Shown: positions 34,484-42,678 of the stretch, in pieces
Numbering within the stretch: position 1 is the first letter of the stretch
Layout of the letters: every line of letters starts with the position of its first letter
Assembly (NCBI GenBank): GCA_024655885.1
Contig: JANLFN010000001.1
Span: forward strand, 62,001 to 126,000
Length of the DNA stretch: 64,000 nucleotides
Direction of reading: 5' to 3'
DNA from: Eubacteriales bacterium
GTDB lineage: Bacteria; Bacillota; Clostridia; Acetivibrionales; JANLFN01
Made by a program: the position numbers and the translations under genes
Notes under the pieces: model-generated
What the model was told of the DNA's origin: nothing
What the model saw: the letters and a program-made list of their open reading frames with translations, nothing else
The model's database searches: none

Positions 34484-35755
34484 ATGGAAACATTGACTTT
34501 AGGTTCTACAGGTCCAAATGTAAAATTGATTCAGAGTCTTCTCAGCAGAATCGGCTATAATGCCGGCACGGTAGACGGGGAATTCGGGCCGCAAACCCGG
34601 CAGGCGGTCACAGCTTTTCAGAGAAACAACGGACTCGTTCCCGACGGGGTTGTCGGTCCTTCGACGTGGAGTGTGTTTGAAAGGCTTCTTTTAGGTTATG
34701 ATATCTATAGGGTCCGACCGGGTGATACTTTATACAATATAGCCCGAAGATATTTTACCACTTTAAACGCCCTATTCACTGCAAATCCGGGAATAAACCC
34801 AAATGCATTGGCCGTAGGGCAGCAGATTGTAGTGCCTTATGGAATAGATATTGTGTTTACCGATATCGACTACACTTACGACATCATGGAGAGACAAATA
34901 CGAGGGCTTAGAGTGAGGTATCCGTTTATTGAGGTGGGCGTTGCCGGAAGCAGTGTTATGGGTAAGAATCTATATAGTATAAGGCTTGGAAGAGGTTCCA
35001 ACCAGGTGTCATACAACGCATCCCACCATGCCAATGAATGGATTACCACACCTTTGCTGATGAAGTTTGTTGAAAATTTTGCAAAGGCCTATTCAATTGG
35101 AGGGCGTATGAGAGGCTACAGCATTCCTGATCTATGGAACCGCAGCAGCATGTATATTGTACCTATGGTTAATCCTGACGGAGTCGACCTGGTTAATTAC
35201 TGGCCCAACTATACAGATCCGGTGTACCGGCAGGCAGCCCGGTTAAATACTACCGGGCTGCCTCTGCCAAGTGTATGGAAAGCCAACATCCGGGGTACTG
35301 ACTTGAATTTGAATTATCCTGCGGACTGGGAAAGAGAACATGAGCTTGAAATAGCGCAGGGGATAACCGGGCCGGCCCCAAGAGACTATGGAGGTCCCGC
35401 TCCTCTGTCAGAACCTGAATCTACTGCCATGGTAAGCTTTACAGGGCAGCACAACTTCAGGCTGGTCATTGCATACCATACCCAGGGAGAAGTAATATAC
35501 TACCAGTATGAAAACCTTCAGCCTCCTGAATCATTGACCATAGCCCAGCTGTTTTCAAGGGCCAGCGGCTATATAATCTCCCAGAACCCTGGAGAAGCTT
35601 CCTATGCAGGATATAAGGACTGGTTCATTCAAGAGTACAGGAGACCCGGGTTTACCATTGAAGTGGGGAGAGGTGTAAATCCTATCCCTACGTCCCAGTT
35701 CCCCGTCATATACCAGCAGAATGAGGAAATTTTGCTGCTGGGTGCTTTAGTATAA
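34484..35755 (+). CDS. PG-binding/LysM/M14 zinc carboxypeptidase, gamma-D-glutamyl endopeptidase-like
   Basis: A 423-residue cell-wall enzyme: peptidoglycan-binding domain 1 at residues 5-65 (IQSLLSRIGYNAGTVDGEFG), LysM at 74-119 (YRVRPGDTLYNIARRY) and an M14 peptidase from about 128. Zinc ligands His182 and Glu185 (HHANEW) and the later His in IAYHTQGE are visible; the catalytic Glu is in FTIEVGRG. There is no signal peptide, as in the Lysinibacillus endopeptidase I that acts on D-Glu-diaminopimelate bonds of the sporulating cell. A sporulation role is therefore plausible. It is the first plus-strand gene of the element, divergent from dppA (275 bases). Confidence 0.92.
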   Translation: METLTLGSTGPNVKLIQSLLSRIGYNAGTVDGEFGPQTRQAVTAFQRNNGLVPDGVVGPSTWSVFERLLLGYDIYRVRPGDTLYNIARRYFTTLNALFTANPGINPNALAVGQQIVVPYGIDIVFTDIDYTYDIMERQIRGLRVRYPFIEVGVAGSSVMGKNLYSIRLGRGSNQVSYNASHHANEWITTPLLMKFVENFAKAYSIGGRMRGYSIPDLWNRSSMYIVPMVNPDGVDLVNYWPNYTDPVYRQAARLNTTGLPLPSVWKANIRGTDLNLNYPADWEREHELEIAQGITGPAPRDYGGPAPLSEPESTAMVSFTGQHNFRLVIAYHTQGEVIYYQYENLQPPESLTIAQLFSRASGYIISQNPGEASYAGYKDWFIQEYRRPGFTIEVGRGVNPIPTSQFPVIYQQNEEILLLGALV

Positions 35756-35783
35756 GTGATTTACTCTATTTTAAAAGGGCGTC

Positions 35784-35817
35784 GGCATCAGAAGATTTGC
35801 TTCCGGTGCCTTTTTAA
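35784..35817 (+). terminator. Terminator after the M14 peptidase gene
   Basis: GGCATCAGAAG (35784-35794) pairs with CTTCCGGTGCC (35800-35810) around ATTTG, with two mismatched or wobble positions, followed by TTTTTAATTTT. The rest of the 252-base gap before the decarboxylase gene shows nothing clear. Confidence 0.8.
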
Positions 35818-36007
35818 TTTTCACTATTACACAATAAAGGCTGGATTCTCATAATATAAAGAATGGTAAATAGTAGCAAAACTATTTTTGTAACTATATG
35901 AACCGCGAAAAAGAAATTACAATGTAAAATCATTTTCACGCTCAATACATTCAAAGTTTCAGCACTGGTGGACATTTGACTGAAAGAAGAAAGGAAGGTA
36001 AAACCAA

Positions 36008-37465
36008 GTGAGCAAAATAAGCCAGGAAAAAACCCCGCTGTTTGATGCCGTAAAGAAATATATCGAGGATAAGGTAATCCCTTTTCATGTACCCGGTCAC
36101 AAGCAAGGGCGCGGAATACCTGAACTAAAAAACTATATAGGTGGTTATATCCTCAATATGGATGTGAACGGCATGGAGGATCTGGATTACATAAACAACC
36201 CTACAGGGGTTATATGTGAAGCTGAAAAATTAATGGCCCTCGCCTTTGGCGCACAAGAGGCTTTTTTCCTCGTAAACGGGACCACTTCAGGAGTGCAGGC
36301 AATGATTATAAGTGCCTGTGATCCCGGAAACAAAATTATTATCCCCAGGAACGCACATAGATCGACCATCGGTGGAGTTATCCTGAGCGGAGCCATCCCT
36401 GTTTATGTACAACCTGAAATAAATAAAGAACTGGGGATTGCTATGGGTGTTACGGTAGAAAGCATTAAAACGGCCATCAGGCAGAATCAGCATGCAAAAG
36501 CCCTATTTCTCATAAATCCTACATATTATGGGGTTGCTTCAGATATAAAATCCATTGTAAGAATTGCCCATATCAACGATATGGTAGTTATGGTGGATGA
36601 AGCCCATGGCGCACATATGCCGTTCCATGATGACTTTCCTTTAACGGCCATGGAAGTAGGAGCGGATATGAGTGCTGCCAGTATGCATAAAACCGCCGGC
36701 TCATTAACTCAAAGCTCGGTTCTGTTAACGAGGGGCAATAGAGTTTCTCCAGATAAGATAAAGCATGTGCTAAGCCTTATGTACACATCAAGCGCTTCCT
36801 ACCTGCTCATGTGCTCGCTGGATGTAGCACGCAAGCAAATGGCAACAAAAGGAAATGAAATGCTGGAAGAGACCCTCCAGCTTGTCCGATGGGCCAGGAA
36901 GGAGTTAAACCAAATTGAAGGGATATATGCATTCGGCAAGGAAATTGCCCGAACACCAGGGTGCTGGGATTTTGACGAAACCAAACTCGGCATTAACATA
37001 AGGGGACTGGGTTATACAGGATACCAGATGGAAGAGAAGCTCAGGAAAGAATACAATATACAGATTGAACTGTCTGATCTGTACAATATTCTTGCTGTGG
37101 TGACAATAGGCGACAGGAAGGAAGACCTTCAGGCGCTTATTGACGCGTTGAAGGATATAGCCTCCAAAACCAAGGTGTCCGTGCTAAAAAACGCTACAAT
37201 CGTTCCTCCCACTCCCGAAATGATTGTATCTCCCCGCGACGCATTTTATAATCCTAAAAAATCTGTAAGGCTTGAGGAATCAGAGGGGGAAATTGCCGGA
37301 GAAATGATCATGGCATATCCCCCCGGAATACCTGTAATATGCTTGGGTGAGCGCATTACGAAAGATGTTATTGATTATATAAAAATATTGAAGGGGGAGA
37401 AGTGCCAGCTGCAGGGTACTTCCGACCCGCATGTGAACTACGTCAGGGTGCTTGGCCGTGAATAG
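36008..37465 (+). CDS. Orn/Lys/Arg decarboxylase family protein (SpeA-like)
   Basis: A 485-residue fold-type I PLP enzyme. The N-terminal PFHVPGHKQG, the NGTTSGVQAM loop (residues 90-99), VMVDEAHGAH (195-203) and the PLP lysine Lys228 in SMHKTAGSLTQSS match the short SpeA/YaaO/lysine decarboxylase group of Firmicutes. Probable reaction is decarboxylation of arginine (agmatine for polyamines) or lysine; the sequence alone does not decide. GTG 36008 follows AGGAAGG. It is plus-strand cargo of the dpaA element and converges on the EamA gene 10 bases further. Confidence 0.93.
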   Translation: MSKISQEKTPLFDAVKKYIEDKVIPFHVPGHKQGRGIPELKNYIGGYILNMDVNGMEDLDYINNPTGVICEAEKLMALAFGAQEAFFLVNGTTSGVQAMIISACDPGNKIIIPRNAHRSTIGGVILSGAIPVYVQPEINKELGIAMGVTVESIKTAIRQNQHAKALFLINPTYYGVASDIKSIVRIAHINDMVVMVDEAHGAHMPFHDDFPLTAMEVGADMSAASMHKTAGSLTQSSVLLTRGNRVSPDKIKHVLSLMYTSSASYLLMCSLDVARKQMATKGNEMLEETLQLVRWARKELNQIEGIYAFGKEIARTPGCWDFDETKLGINIRGLGYTGYQMEEKLRKEYNIQIELSDLYNILAVVTIGDRKEDLQALIDALKDIASKTKVSVLKNATIVPPTPEMIVSPRDAFYNPKKSVRLEESEGEIAGEMIMAYPPGIPVICLGERITKDVIDYIKILKGEKCQLQGTSDPHVNYVRVLGRE

Positions 37466-37475
37466 CCTTGCCCTC

Positions 37476-37889
37476 CTATAGGCTGAGGGCGATTCCCAGA
37501 ATAACCAATACGGCGCCGATCACTCTAAGAAGAGTGATCGGTTCGTTGAGGAAAATAGCCGCGAACATGATGGTGACCAGCGGGGAGCTGGACATGATGA
37601 TGGTAACCAGAGAAACTTCTCCTCTCTTTATGGCGGCATAATAGGCCAGGTCTCCTACCAGCGTGGCAAGAAGGGCTTCAATTCCAATAAATACCCATGT
37701 GTTTAGCGTTATGGCTTTAAAATTTATGCTGTTTCCACTGAATAAAGTCCATAAGATAATCATACAGGCTGCAAAAAGGGTTCTTATGGTGAGGCCGGTC
37801 ACAGAATTCACATTTTTCAATGCCAGCTTGGCGAATATGGGAGCGATTCCCCAGCACACCATTCCGAAAATAGCCAAAAAAAAGACCAT
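37476..37889 (-). CDS. Single-domain EamA-type membrane transporter
   Basis: A 137-residue membrane protein with five hydrophobic segments and one EamA/DMT repeat (FGMVCWGIAPIFAKLALKN, and LNEPITLLRVIGAVLVILGI). Full EamA transporters carry two such repeats, so this half-size form must work as a dimer. ATG 37889 is about 10 bases after AGGAG; an earlier ATG (37919) adds ten basic residues and is possible. Substrate unknown. Minus strand, within the dpaA element. Confidence 0.88.
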   Translation of the reverse strand: MVFFLAIFGMVCWGIAPIFAKLALKNVNSVTGLTIRTLFAACMIILWTLFSGNSINFKAITLNTWVFIGIEALLATLVGDLAYYAAIKRGEVSLVTIIMSSSPLVTIMFAAIFLNEPITLLRVIGAVLVILGIALSL

Positions 37890-38062
37890 GATCTTTTTTC
37901 TCCTGATAATAATTAACATAATTTTTTCCTTTATCGGAAGGTATTTCTCAATAAAACTATGTTGTCAAAATGCCTTTTAGTACAGGAAAATTTTAAAAGT
38001 TTAAACCTGTTTGCAATGTAAATAATATTTACAGTTTATCTTCAATTAAGGACGGTTTTATA

Positions 38063-39010
38063 ATGGGACAGAAACATAGATTTCTCTTTGCAGCCATATT
38101 GCTCTTGTGCCTGGAAGCAATATTGTGCTGGCATAAGTTCAACCATGGGATGGGTATTAAGATAAATCCGGCGTACAAAAACAGGATGGTGGAATGCGAA
38201 AATGAATCCGGCGGTCAGCAGGAACCCATCCCGGAAAGCGAAAAAACAATAAATTCGGGACCTGTTAAGATTTTACCCTGGGAGAACGATGAGAATTTTA
38301 TAAACGCCAGGACAAAAAACGGGACAAACGTGCTGATGGGTGCCTATCGCACCGTTTTAAGGGATCCCCTCCCCGGTGAAGAATATAATGTGCACCTGGC
38401 TGCAGAAAGGCTGGCGGGAATGGTTGTAAAGCCGGGGGAGATTTTTTCCCAGAATGCAAGCTTAGGCCCGTACACAGAAGGAAGAGGATACAGAAAAGGG
38501 CCTACCTATATGGGGACACGTCTTACTACGACGGTAGGGGGTGGGGTGTGCAAAATTGCATCTACACTTTATAATACAGTGGTTTTGAGTGACCTCCAGG
38601 TCATTGAGCGCCATGCCCACAGCATGCCCGTACCCTATGTGCCATACGGCCAGGATGCTACGGTAGCTTACGGCGCAAAGGATTTCAAATTTAAAAATAA
38701 TACCGATGCCCCCATATTAATATGGGCCCAAGGAATTGACAATATTCTCTATATTGCTTTTTACGGGATAAAAAGTCCCCCTACGGTGGAATGGAACCAT
38801 AAGATACTTCAAGTCTTCGAAGCACCGCGTATATACAGGATCAACCCTGACCTGCCGCCTTCAGAAGAAAAGGTGAAAGTGGAAGGCATGGATGGAGCCG
38901 TTGTAATGTCCTGGGTAACAGTAACAGACAGCAACGGAATGGTTTTTACAAAACGAATGGGCGATAGCTATTACTCTCCTATGCCCTATTTAATTGAAAA
39001 AGGAAAATAA
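38063..39010 (+). CDS. VanW family cell-surface protein
   Basis: A 315-residue protein with an N-terminal membrane/signal segment (residues 6-23) and a VanW domain (about 110-245: VVKPGEIFSQNASLGPYTEG, TTVGGGVCKIASTLYNTVV, HAHSMPVPYVPYGQDATVAYG). VanW proteins are common in Clostridia; the function is unknown, although the name comes from a vancomycin resistance cluster. It has no neighbouring van genes. Start ATG follows AAGGACGG. Cargo of the element. Confidence 0.92.
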   Translation: MGQKHRFLFAAILLLCLEAILCWHKFNHGMGIKINPAYKNRMVECENESGGQQEPIPESEKTINSGPVKILPWENDENFINARTKNGTNVLMGAYRTVLRDPLPGEEYNVHLAAERLAGMVVKPGEIFSQNASLGPYTEGRGYRKGPTYMGTRLTTTVGGGVCKIASTLYNTVVLSDLQVIERHAHSMPVPYVPYGQDATVAYGAKDFKFKNNTDAPILIWAQGIDNILYIAFYGIKSPPTVEWNHKILQVFEAPRIYRINPDLPPSEEKVKVEGMDGAVVMSWVTVTDSNGMVFTKRMGDSYYSPMPYLIEKGK

Positions 39011-39154
39011 ATCATAACTTTTCTCTTCCATTAATACATCTTAATTATATGTACTCAACCGGATATTTAACCACGAAATTTGCCGTAAAGGGATTTAAAT
39101 CAAAGCAGAATTCATAGCTTTACTTGTTGTAAAGCCGGAACGGAGGAAGGGAAA

Positions 39155-40402
39155 ATGCTTTCGATAAAACTAAGTACAGGCCGCTCATTATGGAATACAT
39201 CTTTTCCCATGTTCCTGATTTCTCAAAGTGCTTCAGGCCTAGGAGATGCGGTAAGGTTTATTGCTTTGACCGCATTGCTGGTACAGATATCCGGGTCAGG
39301 CCTGTCGGCGGCCTTGGGCCTGGTATTTTCAATAGTTCCATCCCTTGTTTTGTCGCTTTTTGCGGGAAGCGTGGGAGATCTCCTGCCGGAGAAAACTCTT
39401 TTGATATCTCTGGAATTAGTGCGGAGTGCAGTTTTAATGATGTTCATTAATTGCGCCGAGATACCCTTGATTTACGGACTGCAGATGATCCTCTCCTCCT
39501 TGGATGCGATTTTTAATCCACCGTTAAGAAAAATAATGGCAAATCTGCTGGGGGAAAAAATTTTGCGCGGCAATGCAATATTCAACGGTGTATCCGGCAT
39601 GACCAATATATTCGGCTCCCTGCTCTCAGCGGTAATAATAAGCCGATGGAATATAAAAGCGGCCTTACTGACAAGCTGCTATTTACACGCCATATCCGCC
39701 GTATTCCTGCTTTTTACAAGAACAGGAGGCCGCCACCAAAAGGCGCCCGGCGGTGAAAAAAAAGCCCACACAAGTGTTTGCAGCAATATTAAAAACGGCG
39801 TGATGTACATAAAAGCCAAAAAACAAATACGCGAAATCATAATGGCCAATACGGTGCTGTGTTTCGGGGCCGTCGCCACCACCATGGCCTTCTACCCTTA
39901 TGCCTTTGATGTTTTAAAGATGACCCAGAAAGAGTGGGGGCTTTTGATGTCCATATTTTACGGGGCCAATTTCATTGCAATGCTTCTATCCCCGGGGCTG
40001 CAGGAAAACTTTAAAAGGAAGGGCCTGTTTTCAACATATTTAATATTTATATTTATATCGGGAATCTGGCTTTTATATGGAAGCCTGGAAACTGCCGCAC
40101 CGGTGTTTATTTTGCAGTTGCTCGAGGGAAGTGCGGTGGCCTTATGCGGCATATTTCTGGTAACCATGCAGCAGTCCATAACCGAAAGACGGTATCTTGC
40201 AACCACCACCGGCATCAGTGATTTTATCGCCAGTATAGGAAAAACCGTTGGATTAGGCTATGCTTATACGGCTATGAGCCTATGGTCCGTCAGGCATGTT
40301 TTTGTTATAAACGCGGCAGTCCTCTCATTATACGCAGTCTATAAAATAAGCCTCCTGCTAAATCATAGAGGGAGCGCAGCCATAAGAAGTAAGAGTCATT
40401 AG
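39155..40402 (+). CDS. MFS family transporter
   Basis: A 415-residue protein with about 12 hydrophobic segments, opening with FLISQSASGLGDAVRFIALT, a pattern seen in MFS_3-type putative exporters. The loop between halves is basic and hydrophilic (RTGGRHQKAPGGEKKAH). Substrate unknown. ATG lies 3-10 bases after GGAGGAAGGG. Its stop is 42 bases before the small recombinase-associated gene, so the right-end genes may share a transcript. Confidence 0.9.
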   Translation: MLSIKLSTGRSLWNTSFPMFLISQSASGLGDAVRFIALTALLVQISGSGLSAALGLVFSIVPSLVLSLFAGSVGDLLPEKTLLISLELVRSAVLMMFINCAEIPLIYGLQMILSSLDAIFNPPLRKIMANLLGEKILRGNAIFNGVSGMTNIFGSLLSAVIISRWNIKAALLTSCYLHAISAVFLLFTRTGGRHQKAPGGEKKAHTSVCSNIKNGVMYIKAKKQIREIIMANTVLCFGAVATTMAFYPYAFDVLKMTQKEWGLLMSIFYGANFIAMLLSPGLQENFKRKGLFSTYLIFIFISGIWLLYGSLETAAPVFILQLLEGSAVALCGIFLVTMQQSITERRYLATTTGISDFIASIGKTVGLGYAYTAMSLWSVRHVFVINAAVLSLYAVYKISLLLNHRGSAAIRSKSH

Positions 40403-40444
40403 ACAATCCCCCGGCTTAATAGATTAGTTGAGGGTGAGTTTCTT

Positions 40445-40612
40445 TTGGAGAGCCGGGAAAGCCACATTTCTTTAAAACTTCAGATAGGAATTATTAAAGA
40501 GCTGTATAAGCAAAATCTCTTAACCGAAAATCAGATGCAATGTTGTCTTGATGTAATTACATCATACGGGAAGAGACTTGAAACTTCCATAGACTATAGT
40601 GAACGAGAGTGA
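40445..40612 (+). CDS. 55-residue protein upstream of the recombinase, candidate excision cofactor
   Basis: A short frame beginning at TTG 40445, 6 bases after GAGGGTGAG, and ending with TGA at 40610-40612, just before the recombinase ribosome site. The product starts LESRESHISLKLQIGIIKEL and contains LYKQNLLTENQMQCCLDVI, a helix-turn pattern similar to short SHOCT-like helices. I do not recognise it further. Serine integrases need a small recombination directionality factor for excision; in C. difficile skin that protein is encoded in the element. Tight coupling to the recombinase makes this a candidate, which is inference only. Confidence 0.6.
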   Translation: MESRESHISLKLQIGIIKELYKQNLLTENQMQCCLDVITSYGKRLETSIDYSERE

Positions 40613-40630
40613 AAAAAAGAGGTGCACCTT

Positions 40631-42244
40631 ATGATGAGAGTTGCGGCCTATTGCAGGGTATCCACCGACAAAGGCGACCAGGTAAACTCCCTTGAAAATC
40701 AAAAAAGATATTTCAAAGAATATATCATGAAAAACGAGGGATGGGAGTTTGTAAACCTGTATGTGGATGAAGGCATCAGCGGTACAAATGTAAAAAGGCG
40801 TTCAGGCTTTCGGCAAATGGTTGCGGATGCGGAGAATAACAAGTTTGACCTGCTGCTGACAAAGGAAATCAGCCGGTTTGCGCGAAATACCCTGGACAGC
40901 ATATTTTACATCAGAAAGCTTAGATCCAAGGGAATAGGCATTATTTTCATGAATGACAATATCAATACCCTTGACCCCGACAGTGAGCTGCGCCTTACCA
41001 TTATGGCCAGTATAGCCCAGGAGGAGAGCAGGAAAATATCCGAGCGGGTCAAGTGGGGACAGAAGAGGTCCATGGAAAACGGGGTTGTTTTTGGCAGCAG
41101 GATCTATGGCTATGATATAAAAAACGGGAAAATATACGTAAACGAGCGTGAGGCTGAGGTAGTCAAGCTGATATTTAAGCTGTATTATGAGGAGGGTATG
41201 GGAACTCATTTAATAGCTAAAAAATTAGACGGTATGGGGATACGGACACCTTCCGGAGCCCAAATTTGGAGTAATGCCACTATCCTAAAAATATTAAAAA
41301 ACGAAAAATATAAAGGACAATTAAAGCAAAAAAAGGAAATCACCACCGACTTTCTTACTCATTCAAGGAAAGCAAACAGGGGCGAGGAAGAATTTATTGT
41401 AATAGAGGACAACCATGAGGCCATTATTGATAAAAATATGTTTGACGCGGTCCAGCAGGAGATAAAAAGAAGAAGCCGCCATGAATCTTCCGGGACAAAA
41501 TATTCAAACAGGTATGTGTGGTCGGGAAAGATTATTTGCGGCTTATGCGGGGCCAAATTCAAAAGGAAAGTATGGCACAGCGGAAAGGCATATCAGAGAG
41601 TTGTATGGCAGTGCACCGAAAATATAAAGTATGGCAGCGAAAATTTCGATGAAGAAGGCCGGAAGAAGGGATGCAGCTGCAAAGCTGTCCCTGAAACCGT
41701 ACTGGAGCAATTGTTTTTATGGGTTCTATCCGACGTGGTGAAAAATAAAAGCGAAGTGGTAAAAAACCTTGAAAATGCAATATTTAAAGCTCTGGGGCAA
41801 TCTGAAAACGCACAGGCTTTGAATGAGGCCTTGTCCCGGATAAATAAATTAAAAAGGCGGAAAGAAAGGCTTATCGATTTATACTCCGACGGTTTAATTA
41901 CAAAGAATGAATTTACACAGAGAAATGATGAATACAATAAACAGCTTGAAGGGTTGGACCGGCAGCTTGGAAAGAGAGGAGAACCGGGTGAAAACCAAAA
42001 GGAAAATGAAAGATGGCTTCAAAAAATCAAATCAACGGTAGAAGAACTGGTAAATGCAAATGTTTTTAGTGAAGAGATATGTAAGCAGCTGCTAAATAAA
42101 ATAATCATTTATGACAGGCACCATTTCAAAATCATTTTTAACGGAAACATTGAGAAACAAGCATTCCTAGACGTATTCCCACCGATAACGCAATCCCAAC
42201 TGCAGAAGGAGCAATCCAGATTGCCATGGAGGAAATGCCCATAA
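40631..42244 (+). CDS. Large serine recombinase (SpoIVCA/CisA-like) of the dpaA element
   Basis: A 537-residue site-specific recombinase: resolvase catalytic domain at residues 1-145 (nucleophile Ser in AAYCRVSTDKGDQ; Arg in ISRFARNTLD), recombinase domain about 155-265 (VVFGSRIYGYDIKNGKIYVNE), zinc ribbon with CGLCGAKF and a later Cys pair (CSC), and a coiled-coil C-terminus. ATG 40631 or 40634 follows GAGGTG. The frame passes the attR core at 42187-42197 and ends in dpaA DNA, so its last residues depend on integration state: after circularisation it would end LLRYRKGHTGSWF (535 residues in all). It is oriented toward attR. Confidence 0.95.
   Translation: MMRVAAYCRVSTDKGDQVNSLENQKRYFKEYIMKNEGWEFVNLYVDEGISGTNVKRRSGFRQMVADAENNKFDLLLTKEISRFARNTLDSIFYIRKLRSKGIGIIFMNDNINTLDPDSELRLTIMASIAQEESRKISERVKWGQKRSMENGVVFGSRIYGYDIKNGKIYVNEREAEVVKLIFKLYYEEGMGTHLIAKKLDGMGIRTPSGAQIWSNATILKILKNEKYKGQLKQKKEITTDFLTHSRKANRGEEEFIVIEDNHEAIIDKNMFDAVQQEIKRRSRHESSGTKYSNRYVWSGKIICGLCGAKFKRKVWHSGKAYQRVVWQCTENIKYGSENFDEEGRKKGCSCKAVPETVLEQLFLWVLSDVVKNKSEVVKNLENAIFKALGQSENAQALNEALSRINKLKRRKERLIDLYSDGLITKNEFTQRNDEYNKQLEGLDRQLGKRGEPGENQKENERWLQKIKSTVEELVNANVFSEEICKQLLNKIIIYDRHHFKIIFNGNIEKQAFLDVFPPITQSQLQKEQSRLPWRKCP
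42187..42197 (+). repeat. attR, right 11-bp core repeat
   Basis: AACGCAATCCC, identical to the left copy. Element DNA precedes it (CACCGAT) and dpaA follows (AACTGCAGAAGG). The circle junction made from the element ends would read TAACGCAAT, CCCT, ATTGCGTTA, an inverted repeat as expected of attP. Confidence 0.88.
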
Positions 42245-42675
42245 CTCTTCATGACAGCAAGGCACTCGTACTGGGCTTCGGGAGGGTCGGAAAAATACTG
42301 TCGAAAATGTTGAGCGGAATTGGAGCGGAGGTATACGTGGAGGCGCGTAAATATTCCGATATCTCATGGATCAGAAGCTACGGCTATAATCCCGTATCCC
42401 TCAACCATGTCTCCGAATATCTTCCGGGAATGGATGTGATATTCAATACCATCCCAAGTGTAATATTAGGCAGTGATTTGCTCAGCAAGATAAAAAAGGA
42501 GACCCTGATTATAGATCTCGCTTCAAAACCCGGCGGGGTTGACTTTGATATGGCTAAAAAGCAGGGCTTGAGAACAATCTGGGCTCTATCGCTGCCAGGC
42601 AAGGTAGCGCCCATTACTGCGGCTAAGTTTATAAAAGAAACCGTATACAACATCATTGACGAGCTGGGGGTGTAA
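42187..42675 (+). CDS. dpaA: Dipicolinate synthase subunit A, 3' part
   Basis: Carries the last 162 codons of DpaA with no start of its own: NAIPTAEGAIQIAMEEMPIT leads into a Rossmann NAD(P)-binding site (LVLGFGRVGKILSKML) and the family C-terminus (ASKPGGVDFDMAKKQG, ALSLPGKVAPITAA). A methionine at 42226 could be misread as a start, but family homology extends upstream of it to the att core, and no ribosome site precedes it. Frame and orientation match the 5' part at 27534; the two join within N-A-I-P at residues 129-132. It ends 3 bases before dpaB. Confidence 0.94.
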   Translation, partial: NAIPTAEGAIQIAMEEMPITLHDSKALVLGFGRVGKILSKMLSGIGAEVYVEARKYSDISWIRSYGYNPVSLNHVSEYLPGMDVIFNTIPSVILGSDLLSKIKKETLIIDLASKPGGVDFDMAKKQGLRTIWALSLPGKVAPITAAKFIKETVYNIIDELGV

Positions 42676-42678
42676 ATA

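Larger units (their letters stand above)
27918..42197. mobile_element. 14.3-kb skin-like intervening element inside dpaA
   Basis: The element is bounded by direct copies of AACGCAATCCC. Excision would delete 14,269 bp and leave one copy, restoring dpaA in frame. It has no phage structural or conjugation genes. Contents from left: a frameshifted membrane gene, dppFDCB and dppA (minus strand), M14 peptidase, decarboxylase (plus), EamA protein (minus), VanW, MFS, a 55-codon small gene and a large serine recombinase (plus). Known elements of this kind interrupt sigK (skin), spoVFB (vfbin in a Bacillus) or spsM (SPbeta) and are excised in the mother cell. I know of no described case in dpaA. Developmental control is inferred. 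Confidence 0.92.

Noticed and set aside
40321-40450. A sigma-E or sigma-K promoter just before the small gene and the recombinase
   Set aside because: CATAGAG and CATAAGA words occur but -35 elements and spacings do not fit; not good enough to claim.
27918-42197. A prophage or integrative conjugative element
   Set aside because: No capsid, tail, terminase, lysis, relaxase or type IV secretion gene is present; only recombinase and metabolic or transport cargo.
42226-42675. A separate 149-residue NAD-binding protein starting at MEEMPITLHD
   Set aside because: It has no ribosome site, and the DpaA family sequence continues upstream of it to the att core; it is the 3' part of split dpaA.
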